64,000 nucleotides of DNA from Desulfobulbaceae bacterium (GCA_026988015.1 JALSMA010000011.1:1-64000); one strand, 5' to 3'; shown: positions 1 to 7,084, counted from the stretch's first letter. Translations and numbers: made by a program. The notes: generated from the letters alone by a model not told the origin.

Positions 1-356
1 ATCGAACCCATCTATTTTCTGGATTGAGTTTGCCGCCAAATGGAAGATGAAAACCCTCCAGGCTGAGTTGTCGGTTACTTTTGTAACGTATCATGTGCAA
101 GCCTTTTGTTGAGTATTGCTCTGTATGTTTGCATATAGTACTACCTTTTTAAAGTCTTTACTCTACAATAACAGTTGGTTGTGACTTTTTGAGGACAATC
201 TATATACTGTATTTCAGTATCCTACCCAATCCCACCCTGCAAAGTAGTCACGAATCAAGAAATAGTTATGACAAACCTATCAGATTCCAGAATTGCTGGA
301 TGTGAGTTTATCCCGCATTATAGCCACTGTCGACTGTAGAAACACTGGAACCAGAG
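1..356. other. Array-distal flank without recognisable genes
   Basis: No reading frame of convincing length or codon character is seen on either strand. The stretch lies on the trailer (leader-distal) side of the CRISPR array. No degenerate repeat copies were found in it. A small hairpin GTTAC-TTTT-GTAAC occurs near 85-98 and has no obvious role. Confidence 0.5.
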
Positions 357-522
357 GTTTCAATCCACGCCCCCGCGAGGGGGGCGACCAGGTCAGATCA
401 GGCAGATGCTCTCTGTTTTAGGGGTTTCAATCCACGCCCCCGCGAGGGGGGCGACCCATGCGCAACACCTTTGCTGATGCCCTTTCTGCGGTTTCAATCC
501 ACGCCCCCGCGAGGGGGGCGAC
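357..522 (-). CRISPR. Type I-C CRISPR array, three repeats and two spacers
   Basis: Three identical 32-bp repeats lie at 357-388, 424-455 and 491-522, separated by two unrelated 35-bp spacers (389-423 and 456-490). Read on the minus strand the repeat begins GTCGCCCCCC and ends in ATTGAAAC, the typical type I-C pattern. Transcription is therefore expected from right to left, with the leader at 523-704 next to cas2. The inner part of each repeat is a GC-rich palindrome, the stem that Cas5c cleaves beside. All three repeats are perfect, including the leader-distal one, which is usually the most degenerate. The array is very short, which fits a locus in which cas2 is interrupted. Confidence 0.97.
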
Positions 523-704
523 TGTCAAGTTGCAGCGTTACACTATACTTGAGCAAAACATACTCTTTCCGCGAATCGACGTTTCCCGGAGCTGAGTACT
601 AATAAAAATCATTTTAAAAATACTACATTCCCCTTACTTCTCAACATGTAAAACAATATTGCGAGCCTCCAGCAATTCAATGGCTGCTAGAGGTTCGCAA
701 AACT
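523..704 (-). promoter_or_regulatory. CRISPR leader
   Basis: This 182-bp non-coding stretch lies between the cas2 stop codon and the first repeat, exactly where a type I-C leader is expected. It is AT-rich and has no open reading frame of note. A TATAGT hexamer on the minus strand (547-542) lies about 20 bp before the first repeat and could be a -10 element, but no good -35 was seen. Confidence 0.7.
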
Positions 705-968
705 TCAGATAATTAAAAGTCCATCCATATCAAGTGACTGTTTTGCCCCAACATGCTCCACTTTATGTTTCCAGTTAGAACCAAGAAAATAAAAGCGGAG
801 GCTATCAAGATCCGGATCCATTTCATTTATGAGTTGTTGCCGGAAAACAGTCCATTGAGCCGGATCAACAATACATTCAAACACGGAGAACTGTACACGC
901 TGTCCATGGTTACAACAAGCTTTAGCAATACGCCGCAACCTTCTTGGTCCACCAGGCTTGCTGGTTTT
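705..968 (-). pseudogene. cas2: cas2, 3' part (split by element insertion)
   Basis: Reading from 968 leftward gives KTSKPGGPRRLRRIAKACC, then the conserved type I-C Cas2 body with GQRVQFSVFEC, SLRFYFLGSNW and VEHVGAKQS up to the stop at 705-707. This is the small metal-dependent nuclease-fold protein that forms the Cas1-Cas2 integrase. The first nine codons are missing here; the frame continues upstream into element DNA (residues IADV). The missing start lies at 11219-11245, just after cas1. Joined at the shared dinucleotide, the two parts give 291 nt, or 96 codons plus stop, the usual family length. The open frame that begins at an ATG at 938 would lack the first beta strand and catalytic Asp region, so a functional product is unlikely while the element is integrated. 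Confidence 0.95.
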
Positions 969-991
969 AACGTCGGCGATTGGTTTTATAA
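944..991. other. attL, left junction of the integrative element
   Basis: The cas2 body ends and element DNA begins here. The element half is AACGTCGGCGA (969-979) followed by TTGGTTTTATAA (980-991). The latter is the exact reverse complement of TTATAAAACCAA at the right end (11194-11205). The inferred crossover dinucleotide is TT at 967-968, AA in the cas2 sense. GT, GA and AC are also shared between the junctions, but only AA makes both attP half-sites the same length (11 bp to the arms). Confidence 0.8.
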
Positions 992-1156
992 TTTGTCTTT
1001 TCGGGTTCGCGCTGATATATAGTCTGGAAAATTAGACAGTTACGTTTGTTTTTTTTAAAATGAGTGCACCCAATTGCTATAGCTAAAAAAATATTATATC
1101 AAAAGTAATCGTATTGTTGAGGAAAAAATTTATATACTTTCCTTGCTTATGTGGGG

Positions 1157-1267
1157 TTACGTTGTTGGCCGCCGATGAAAGTTGATAATATTCTTTGGGT
1201 AACCATCAAAGTCAGCGTAGCATAAGATTCCACCGGGGCCAGACTTGTAACAAATGTAGTCTTGCAT
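1157..1267 (-). CDS. Possible 36-aa small protein
   Basis: A short minus-strand frame reads MQDYICYKSGPGGILCYADF followed by DGYPKNIINFHRRPTT and a stop. Its composition looks protein-like, with balanced residues and Cys, Tyr and Gly-Pro turns. It could also be the tail of a decayed gene. No Shine-Dalgarno sequence is seen before the ATG. The motif DFDGYP recalls the DLDGYP near the end of the neighbouring Cas1, but eight residues are too few to claim homology. Confidence 0.25.
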   Translation of the reverse strand: MQDYICYKSGPGGILCYADFDGYPKNIINFHRRPTT

Positions 1268-1332
1268 AGGCACAAGATGCAGATGACAGACAAATTGATT
1301 ATTTCCTGTGTGAGGAACTTTGTTTTTTCATG

Positions 1333-1370
1333 TTAAGAACCACCGTATTTTGCCCCCTATGTGACGAATA
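1333..1370 (+). repeat. Short repeat, copy 1 (second copy 3251-3290)
   Basis: The 13-mer TATTTTGCCCCCT occurs at 1346-1358 and again at 3264-3276, with similar flanks (AAGAACCACCG here, GAGAACCGCCT there, and TGACG on the right in both). At the second site it joins a truncated HsdR_N-like frame to the 3' end of the GIY-YIG gene, so it may mark a recombination joint between cargo modules. Confidence 0.5.
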
Positions 1371-1589
1371 GGAAATGGGGTGTAGGATAGGGTGTTCTTT
1401 CGAGTTCTGCGGAGAGAAGTGTGTATTGTTCCCGGCTATTGAATGCAGGATGTAAGAAACTGGCTCCCAATCGAATTCTTTTTGAGATTGCATAGAAAGG
1501 CAGTATAGTAAAAACAGTATGATATTGAGAAGTTTAACCAACAACCAGAGGGCTGTATGACTTAACGACTGAATAACGATTTTTAAATA

Positions 1590-1781
1590 TAGAACGCTTT
1601 TTGCGTTTCGTAGAATCATCCTATCCGAAAACCGCCAAATTTTTAACTCAAGGATTGATACCAACGAAACTGCGCCCCGGTTGGGCGTGGCTTTCGTTCG
1701 TTCTCCTTGGGTGGGTGCTTGGCGGTACCTCGGATAGGGTTCGGCGTTAGTTGCGCCCATTTTTTTCGGGAGCGATCAAGT
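1590..1781 (+). promoter_or_regulatory. Structured 5' leader, family alpha copy 1
   Basis: This stretch is an inverted, diverged copy of 4151-4340, and each copy lies directly upstream of a gene in the same relative orientation. Possible stems: CCTATCCG (1620-1627) with CGGATAGG (1731-1738); ACCGCCAA (1631-1638) with TTGGCGGT (1719-1726); a GCGCCC/GGGCGT hairpin (1672-1688); and TGGGTGC (1712-1718) with GCGCCCA (1753-1759). The last would be a pseudoknot or an alternative pairing and is followed by seven Ts, like an intrinsic terminator. The paired positions change together in the other copy. The Shine-Dalgarno GGGAG and the ATG of the zinc-ribbon gene follow at once, which suggests attenuation. 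Confidence 0.65.
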
Positions 1782-2750
1782 ATGGAGTGTCCCAAGTGCG
1801 GGTATCAAAGAACAGAAGAAGATCAAGACAAACCAAAATCCTATTGCCCTTCTTGCGGGGTTATCTATGAAAAGGCTCAATCGGCTCACCTCAAGAAAGT
1901 AGCCGTTCAACAGAAAGCGAAAGAAGAGGAACTGCAACGCCGGGAGCAGGAACTCAAGAAAAGGGAAGCGACCCTTCAAGGTAAAAACTCCCCGGCCATA
2001 GAAAAAGGTACACAGTCCGACACGCCTATCACGCCGCCCCCAGTAAAACAAAAGACCAAACCACCCGCTACATACCAGAAACCAACAAAGGTCGGAGCGT
2101 TTACCCGATACTTTGTTTTTGTACTTGTTGGAATTCCGTGTCTTTTTGCCTTGGGCGGAGCTGTTGAGGATGGTTTTTCCGAAAACTGGGTCACAGTCTT
2201 TATCACCGGTTCTCTATTCTTTTTCCTCTTGATTCAATTACCTCCTATCCAAAATGCAATAAACAAAAACGAAGCAAAATCTTTGGCCTCTGGAAGAGTC
2301 GTTGAAGCTCCGACCACGAAGGGATATTTGTCCGGGTTGTTTGGATTTGGTATTGTCGCTGTGGTCGCCTTTTTCTGCCTATCCTTCCTCAAAACCTGTT
2401 TTGCTCCTATGGCGATTGATATTGAAAACGGGATAGCCAAACGGGAAGTTATAGTCTCCCCCCTATACAACGTCGGAGTCGTAGCGGATACCATCAATAA
2501 CCAAGCGTGCAAAATAGTAGAAGAAAACTCGGGTATAAAAGGTGTTGAGCTTACCGTGTATCTGGACGGGGAGTCTGTGAGCGATAAGTACGGAAATAAG
2601 GCCGATACAAACCTGTATATGGGTACCGTGAAAATAGATGATCTTGCAGAGGTACGAAAATATAAATCCTGCTCTGACTATTCTTATGCAATGAGATCGA
2701 AAATTATTGCGAAGGTAAATACTATGAAATTTGCAGGTTCACTCAAGTAG
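1782..2750 (+). CDS. Zinc-ribbon, coiled-coil membrane protein of unknown function
   Basis: The 322-residue product opens with a zinc ribbon (CPKCGY near residues 3-8 and CPSCGV near 24-29). A highly charged coiled-coil stretch (about 40-75) and a Pro/Thr/Lys linker follow. Hydrophobic segments lie near residues 110-132, 138-155 and 188-212, and a soluble C-terminal domain of about 110 residues ends the protein. ATG 1782 was chosen over an upstream ATG at 1707 because GGGAG precedes it and the ribbon starts at once; the upstream codons overlap the structured leader. Such architectures are often sensors or anchors, but the family is not recognised. A terminator hairpin follows the gene. Confidence 0.75.
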   Translation: MECPKCGYQRTEEDQDKPKSYCPSCGVIYEKAQSAHLKKVAVQQKAKEEELQRREQELKKREATLQGKNSPAIEKGTQSDTPITPPPVKQKTKPPATYQKPTKVGAFTRYFVFVLVGIPCLFALGGAVEDGFSENWVTVFITGSLFFFLLIQLPPIQNAINKNEAKSLASGRVVEAPTTKGYLSGLFGFGIVAVVAFFCLSFLKTCFAPMAIDIENGIAKREVIVSPLYNVGVVADTINNQACKIVEENSGIKGVELTVYLDGESVSDKYGNKADTNLYMGTVKIDDLAEVRKYKSCSDYSYAMRSKIIAKVNTMKFAGSLK

Positions 2751-2763
2751 GCTTGTTCTTGTC

Positions 2764-2807
2764 CGGCGGGAAGATAACAGTTCCAATCCTTCCCGCCGAT
2801 TCTTTTT
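2764..2807 (+). terminator. Rho-independent terminator after the zinc-ribbon gene
   Basis: A 10-bp stem, CGGCGGGAAG (2764-2773) with CTTCCCGCCG (2789-2798), is followed by a T-rich run. It lies 13 bp past the stop codon of the zinc-ribbon gene. Confidence 0.85.
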
Positions 2808-2910
2808 CCCTTCCCTTCGAGACCAATCCCTCTTAAATAAATTTCCCGCCCGGAAGACTCCTTGCAAGTCCACCCGGAAAGCTTTAGTATTGTCGGATAT
2901 ATGTCTATAT

Positions 2911-2935
2911 TCTCGGGGGTGTTCTCTGCCCTTTA
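2911..2935 (+). repeat. Short motif gamma, copy 1 (second copy 7071-7094)
   Basis: TCTCGGGGGTGTTCTCTGCC here resembles TTCGGGGGTATTTCGTGCCC at 7071-7090. The first copy lies about 25 bp upstream of the HsdR_N-like fragment, the second downstream of the 5856 gene. The role is unknown and the match is short. Confidence 0.35.
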
Positions 2936-2956
2936 ATTGTTCCGTTTCTTGATACT

Positions 2957-3280
2957 ATGACCAAAGATAAACAGAAAGAAAAAGAGCTGCCGACCGTTGA
3001 AGAGATTTTACGGGGTACGTCTCACGCTCTTACCATTTTTAAATCCGATGCCTCGGATAGTTTGGAGTTTTTCTTTAAACGAGGGAAGCCTTATCTAAAA
3101 TGTTATGCAAGCGGGAAAGACCGCCCAGCCAAGCCAGAAGAGATCGTTCGGCAATTGTACCTCAGAATGTTGATGGATGATTACGGCTACCCGGCGGAAA
3201 GGATTGCTATAGAGAAACCGGTTCAATTTGGTTCGGCGGTGCAAAGGGTCTTGAGAACCGCCTTATTTTGCCCCCTCTGA
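2957..3280 (+). pseudogene. Truncated HsdR_N-like fragment (type I restriction/methylase N-terminus)
   Basis: The first 95 residues match the pattern of the N-terminal domain of type I restriction-modification-type proteins: a short basic start, then KPYLKCYASGKDRPAKPEEI, VRQLYLRMLMDDYGYPAERI and IEKPVQFGSAVQR. In intact members the continuation carries the nuclease or anchoring core (a KRADIV-like segment and later E-x-K). Here the frame runs after VQR into unrelated residues VLRTALFCPL and stops. The break coincides with the short repeat at 3251-3290, and the frame overlaps the 3' end of the convergent GIY-YIG gene by 18 bp. It is most likely the remnant of a restriction cargo gene replaced by recombination. 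Confidence 0.65.
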
Positions 3281-3290
3281 CGCATTCAAC
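3251..3290 (+). repeat. Short repeat, copy 2 (first copy 1333-1370)
   Basis: Shares the exact 13-mer TATTTTGCCCCCT (3264-3276) and similar flanks with 1333-1370. It lies at the junction between the truncated HsdR_N-like frame and the last codons of the GIY-YIG gene. Confidence 0.5.
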
Positions 3291-4150
3291 CCAAAGGCTC
3301 TTGTACCCAATTTTTTCTTATAGAGATTTTCATAGTTGAGAACCTCTTTGTTGGTAAGCGTTTTCGGTAGGGTTTGCAAAATTGTAAACTGAAAATGTTT
3401 TGCAGCGGTTCGGTCTTTTTTCAATATCTTTTTGAGTAATTTGTTCCCGCCATGACCTTTTGTTGCAGAATATTCTTTCCAGCGGCCTAAAATTCCTTTT
3501 TTTCCGTAAGCAGAACCAACATATTGCTTTCCACTCTCGGTATCCATAATCAAGTAAATACCGGCGACGGAAGATAACATTGTGTGCCACTCCCGGTTTG
3601 CTTCGGGATTGTTTACAATAGTCTTCAATTCATCGTAACGAATTACAAAATCAAGAAAGCCGGGGAATTCTTTTACATATCCTGTCGGTAGAATTTCAGT
3701 TACTTCTTTATCTTTTAATTCTCCTGTACCGTTTTTTCTTACCCATTGACTCCACGCTAATGCACCCTTACCCCAATCAACGACAACTCTATTTTTTAGA
3801 TCATCGAAATCGTCAACTTCTTCCAGGTCGTAAAATACACTTGTATCACTAACTATATTAAAATCTTGGTAAATAAAATCCTTTGGAAGAGAGACTTCTG
3901 ATGCCGATCGCTGCTTAAGGACTTTATAGACGCCGTAGAAGAGAGCCTTCATGTTTTCTTGCCCTATAAATACGACAATATAATTGCAATCCTTGAAAAT
4001 TGGCTTTTCTTGATACCGTTGGTAAGTCTCAAGTTGGTTCGCTCGTATCAATTCAGTGACATCATACCTTTTGTCTTGATGTCGAACATATTTTATTTTT
4101 GCGTTTAAGTTTAAGCCTCTATTTTTTAATAACTCAAGAATCCCTATCAT
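3263..4150 (-). CDS. GIY-YIG nuclease-domain protein
   Basis: The 295-residue protein has an unfamiliar N-terminal region of about 190 residues and a C-terminal GIY-YIG domain: AGIYLIMDTESGKQYVGSAY (GIY followed by YVG), then GILGRWKEY with the conserved Arg, HGGN, and a Glu in NYENLYKKKLGTRAFGLN. GIY-YIG domains cut DNA in homing, repair, restriction and mobile-element proteins. This arrangement resembles stand-alone phage- or island-associated GIY-YIG proteins. The start at 4150 (MIGILELL) is preferred over upstream ATGs because those overlap the structured leader. The leader at 4151-4340 matches the one before the zinc-ribbon gene, so the two are probably regulated alike. Confidence 0.8.
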   Translation of the reverse strand: MIGILELLKNRGLNLNAKIKYVRHQDKRYDVTELIRANQLETYQRYQEKPIFKDCNYIVVFIGQENMKALFYGVYKVLKQRSASEVSLPKDFIYQDFNIVSDTSVFYDLEEVDDFDDLKNRVVVDWGKGALAWSQWVRKNGTGELKDKEVTEILPTGYVKEFPGFLDFVIRYDELKTIVNNPEANREWHTMLSSVAGIYLIMDTESGKQYVGSAYGKKGILGRWKEYSATKGHGGNKLLKKILKKDRTAAKHFQFTILQTLPKTLTNKEVLNYENLYKKKLGTRAFGLNASEGAK

Positions 4151-4340
4151 ATTTTCCCGAATAAAATGGGTGCGACTAATGCATGCCCATCCAAGGTATC
4201 GCCAAACACCCATCCAGAAACAAACAGAAGACGCACCCAACTCGGGGTGCGTTTCCGCAAGACTCGGTTTCTGGATAAAAAATTGGCGATTTTTGGACAG
4301 AACGACTCTACGAAATACGCAAAGATATGTTTATTTGTTA
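4151..4340 (-). promoter_or_regulatory. Structured 5' leader, family alpha copy 2
   Basis: An inverted, diverged copy of 1590-1781, directly upstream of the GIY-YIG gene. In plus-strand coordinates the stems are: 4293-4298 with 4189-4194; TTGGCGAT (4283-4290) with ATCGCCAA (4198-4205); a perfect 8-bp hairpin ACGCACCC (4231-4238) with GGGTGCGT (4245-4252); and CACCCAT (4207-4213) with ATGGGTG (4166-4172). Compared with copy 1 several pairs change on both sides (a C-G pair in one copy, T-A in the other), which supports a real RNA structure. A T-rich run and GGGAAAAT precede the ATG. Confidence 0.65.
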
Positions 4341-4678
4341 TTTGCTGTTTAAGTCATAAGTTGCTCGCACTGATTATTGGTTAAAAACCCTTTCTTTATC
4401 TTTCGGATTAGACAACAGCCGTGGGAAATTGTCAAATAGATAAAAGGGGTTGCTTATAGCTATTAAGAAGGAATTTTATCAGATCGGAAAACAGCTAATA
4501 TTTCAATCCTTTGCGCTCCTACGCTCTTGAGAGCTTTCGCACATTCATTACCAGTACAAGCAACATTTCCTCTTACTGCGAAAAATATTTCTTTAGATTT
4601 ATTTTAAAAATATCTCGACTTCCCCCACTGGTTCAGGGTATAAGAGTCTTATAAACTTTTCATAACGGTGAGGGATAC
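4341..4678. other. Non-coding stretch before the small serine recombinase
   Basis: No gene recognised. The stretch separates the GIY-YIG leader from the small recombinase and presumably holds divergent promoters; no strong promoter match was found. GGTGAGGG lies just before the recombinase ATG. Confidence 0.4.
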
Positions 4679-5404
4679 ATGGACGCATACGGATATTTAC
4701 GGGTAAGCACCAAGGGGCAAATTGAGAAAGACGGATTCAAGAGACAGCGGGAAACAATTTCCAAATTCGCTACCGAATCCAATATCAACATTCCCCGGTA
4801 CTACGAAGAACAGGGAGTATCAGGAACCAAGGGAGAAGACGACCGCCCCGCCTTGCAAGAAATGATTACCGACATTTTATCAAACGGAGTTAATACCGTT
4901 ATTGTAGAACGTCTCGACCGGTTGGCCCGTGAGTACGTGGTGCAGGAACAACTCCTCATCTATCTTGCAAGTAAGGGTATAGTCCTTCTCAACGCTTCCA
5001 CCGGGGAAAATATTACAGAGGCTATCAATTCCGACCCGATGAAGAAGGCCATTATCCAGATTCAAGGGGTATTCTCGGAACTGGAAAAATCCTTATTGGT
5101 AAAGAGGCTCAAGAAAGCCCGGCAACGGAAGAAAGAGGAAACCGGGAAATGTGAGGGAACAAAGGGGTGGAATGAGATCGACCCGGAACGGAAAGTTGAA
5201 GTCTTGAAACTGGTTCGCCGGTTACGTCGGAAACCAAGAGGTGGAGGAAGACAAAAAAGTTATCAAGAAGTATCCGACCATCTCAATAGAAAAGGGATAA
5301 AAACCCTTCGGGGCGGTGAGTGGAGTCCTCAACTGGTCAGGGCTTTTCATAAAGCAGGAGCGACCAAAGCCAAAAAATCAAACACACAAGAGAGGAAACT
5401 ATGA
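4679..5404 (+). CDS. Small serine recombinase (resolvase/invertase family)
   Basis: The 241-residue protein has an N-terminal serine recombinase catalytic domain. The nucleophile Ser lies in YLRVSTKGQ near residue 10. Also visible are EEQGVSGTKGEDDRPALQEM, VIVERLDRLAR with the catalytic Arg motif, and the long helix SELEKSLLVKRLKKAR. A short C-terminal DNA-binding region follows (SYQEVSDHLNRKGIKTLRGG), similar to the start of the Recombinase domain. It is far shorter than the large integrase at the other end of the element and lacks a zinc ribbon and coiled coil. It could resolve multimers, invert a segment or act in excision. It overlaps the next gene by 4 bp (ATGA), so the two are translationally coupled. 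Confidence 0.9.
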   Translation: MDAYGYLRVSTKGQIEKDGFKRQRETISKFATESNINIPRYYEEQGVSGTKGEDDRPALQEMITDILSNGVNTVIVERLDRLAREYVVQEQLLIYLASKGIVLLNASTGENITEAINSDPMKKAIIQIQGVFSELEKSLLVKRLKKARQRKKEETGKCEGTKGWNEIDPERKVEVLKLVRRLRRKPRGGGRQKSYQEVSDHLNRKGIKTLRGGEWSPQLVRAFHKAGATKAKKSNTQERKL

Positions 5405-5700
5405 AACTTGTACACATGACCGCCAGTAAAATGAACGGCAGCTATTACATAATGGTACTGGACGAAGACGCCGAAGAGTATATTTACATGGTGGTGGTTC
5501 CGGGCGAACCGGACAATATCATGGCCAAGTACCCAGTATCAGAATACAAAGACCGGGAACACTTCGCCGGGGTAATCGGAAAGTTTATGCCCTACACGTG
5601 GATATTGAGCGAAGAAGCTGAAATTGAAATTGAAGAACCGAGTCTGCCGGAATTGAGGCGGGCGGAAGCTATCTTGAAAAAGAGGAATAAATCTCTTTAA
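5401..5700 (+). CDS. 99-aa protein of unknown function, coupled to the small recombinase
   Basis: The product is acidic and compact (ASKMNGSYYIMVLDEDAEEY, later SEEAEIEIEEPSLPELRR), with a predicted beta-rich first half and a helical end. No family is recognised. The start overlaps the recombinase stop (ATGA) and AGAGGAAAC serves as Shine-Dalgarno. The size, acidity and coupling make it a candidate recombination directionality or accessory factor; this is inference only. Confidence 0.7.
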   Translation: MKLVHMTASKMNGSYYIMVLDEDAEEYIYMVVVPGEPDNIMAKYPVSEYKDREHFAGVIGKFMPYTWILSEEAEIEIEEPSLPELRRAEAILKKRNKSL

Positions 5701-5759
5701 GCCTCACGCCTTGCTTTTGTAACTCGAAATTGAATATAACTTGAGGGGGGTTAAAGATA

Positions 5760-5855
5760 TTGGACGGATAGGTTTAGCGACCGAAAAAGAAGCGTTCTGG
5801 GCTTCCCTGCCGTCCGATTTTGTTTTTCCAGAGGTCACTACAGAGGTGATAGAAA
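5760..5855 (+). promoter_or_regulatory. Structured 5' leader, family beta copy 1
   Basis: Matches 7940-8034 in sequence and layout. An outer stem GGACGG (5762-5767) with CCGTCC (5810-5815) encloses a hairpin GAAGC (5789-5793) with GCTTC (5801-5805). A T-rich run follows, then a second hairpin TCAC (5835-5838) with GTGA (5846-5849) that holds the Shine-Dalgarno GAGG next to its 3' arm. The second copy has GGGCGG/CCGCCC and CCGC/GCGG at the same places, so both stems are preserved by paired changes. This looks like a terminator plus an SD-sequestering hairpin, a possible autoregulated leader. Confidence 0.65.
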
Positions 5856-7046
5856 ATGGCGAGAAAAGCGCGAATTGCTGCTGATACAAAGAAGAAAAAA
5901 GAATCAGAAGAGAAGCAATCCAAAATAGAGGGTGATAAGGGAGTCGGCCGGGGGGGAAAAAGAAAGAGGGCGGTCAAGGGCAGACTTACAGAAACCATAA
6001 AAAAGAAAACAATAAAAGGTGTTGAGGAAGGAAAAGGCCGGGGAAGAAAAAAGAAGTTTTTGCAAGGTGTAACAGTTAGAGAGTTTCTGAGTTTTTATGA
6101 ACAGTTTTATGAATTAACTTATGGAGAAGAACCTGAATGGAGGTGGCAAATAAATAAATATAGAGATGATGAACGGATGGTGACTACCGTTATATCTTTA
6201 GCGAAAAACGATGTTGAAGACGATTTAATTGAATTGCTTGAAAATGAATTTTTTGAAACGGTAGAATATTGGTGCCGTGTAAGCCATAAAATTACCCTTG
6301 AATTACGGGCTACAAATCTCTTTGATTATGATCAGATACCCGATGTTTGGAAGAAAATTCTTGCGGAGAATATGAGTACGTTTAGATCATGGTATTACCG
6401 ACTATATCGCCTCACGTATATTGAAGAAGAAATGAGGGTTCAAGAAGAAAGGTTTCTTCTTAATTATACAAAAAAAGTTCAAGACAATGATGATAAAGAA
6501 ATAACCGTAGAAGATATTGACCTGCTTGTTGAACGTGCCGCTTTAAAGGAAATGAAAGAAATCCTTGGCAGTCGGCAAAAGGCGATAGATAGACGATTGA
6601 AGAAGAAAGATAAAGTCTGGCCTGTTGACTATAAGTGGTGGATAAATTACCCGGACGCAAGCCTCACCAGCCGTCGGTTTAGATATTTTGAGCCATTGTT
6701 GATCGAACTATACAAGCTCATTTTACCTTACCCGAAGTCCAAAGAATTGAATGTTAAGCATAGGCTTGAACCGCCTGAAAAGAATAGGATTTGGGCTGTT
6801 ATAGATTTGTCGAGAATTCAACACGTACTGAACGTAAACGGGATACCGCCAAAGACTTATGTGAAATACAGAAGTGGCTTTTTTAAATGTGGTATTTTGA
6901 AAAAATTGAAAAAAACTAAAGATGGGCCTGCATTGATAGCGATTGGTACTTATCGAGACTTAGAGAAACATCCAACGGCCTCCCCTCAACTTAGTCGATT
7001 TTTAAAAAGCGATACCAGAGGGATGATTTCTCGCTTTAAACTTTAA
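5856..7046 (+). CDS. Basic protein with a possible C-terminal DNA-binding domain
   Basis: The 396-residue protein starts with about 70 residues very rich in Lys, Arg and Gly (KRKRAVKGR, GRGRKKKFLQG), then a helical middle region with aromatic motifs (FLSFYEQFYELTY, WYYRLYRLTYIEEEMR). The C-terminal region (about 310-396) resembles a winged helix (LSRIQHVLNVNGI, PKTYVKYRSGFFKCGILKKL) and ends in SRFKL. The gene at 8035 has the same outline (basic start, C-terminal wHTH, FKLK end) and the same leader type, so the two may be distant paralogues. Replication or partition control is possible. Shine-Dalgarno GAGGTGAT (5843-5850) sets the start. Confidence 0.65.
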   Translation: MARKARIAADTKKKKESEEKQSKIEGDKGVGRGGKRKRAVKGRLTETIKKKTIKGVEEGKGRGRKKKFLQGVTVREFLSFYEQFYELTYGEEPEWRWQINKYRDDERMVTTVISLAKNDVEDDLIELLENEFFETVEYWCRVSHKITLELRATNLFDYDQIPDVWKKILAENMSTFRSWYYRLYRLTYIEEEMRVQEERFLLNYTKKVQDNDDKEITVEDIDLLVERAALKEMKEILGSRQKAIDRRLKKKDKVWPVDYKWWINYPDASLTSRRFRYFEPLLIELYKLILPYPKSKELNVKHRLEPPEKNRIWAVIDLSRIQHVLNVNGIPPKTYVKYRSGFFKCGILKKLKKTKDGPALIAIGTYRDLEKHPTASPQLSRFLKSDTRGMISRFKL

Positions 7047-7050
7047 GGAG

Positions 7051-7084
7051 GAAATACCCTTATTAAAATTTTCGGGGGTATTTC
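7051..7084 (+). terminator. Hairpin after the 5856 gene
   Basis: GAAATACCC (7051-7059) pairs with GGGTATTTC (7076-7084) in a 9-bp stem just past the stop codon. The T-run after it is weak (CCCCTTTTC at 7088-7096), so termination is likely but unproven. Confidence 0.55.

Larger units (their letters stand above)
1023..1589. other. Left-end non-coding stretch of the element
   Basis: No confident gene. A frame on the minus strand at 1299-1760 is mostly explained by the inverted copy of the leader repeat (1590-1781), and the remainder lacks protein-like composition. A short motif resembling the 3' end of the GIY-YIG gene lies at 1333-1370 (see the repeat entry). A 36-codon frame at 1157-1267 is listed separately. 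Confidence 0.5.

Noticed and set aside
705-938. Cas2 starting at the internal ATG (77 aa) as a functional short Cas2
   Set aside because: It lacks the first beta strand with the catalytic region, which is found at 11219-11245; the gene is split, not short.
753-1022. 89-codon plus-strand frame across attL
   Set aside because: It is antisense to cas2 at first; only its last 17 codons matter, as the tail of the recombinase in the circular form.
1299-1760. 153-codon minus-strand frame
   Set aside because: Its first third is the reverse of the leader repeat and the rest lacks protein character; no ribosome-binding site.
1740-1760. Integron attC-like GCGTTAG core
   Set aside because: The second leader copy has ATTAG at this place, no complementary core site is seen, and no tyrosine integron integrase is present.
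1590-4340. Retron or group II intron RNA as explanation of the alpha repeats
   Set aside because: No reverse transcriptase is encoded in the element, and the repeats end directly at start codons as leaders do.
4170-4384. Short plus-strand frames beginning near 4166
   Set aside because: They lie inside the structured leader of the GIY-YIG gene and are explained by the repeat.
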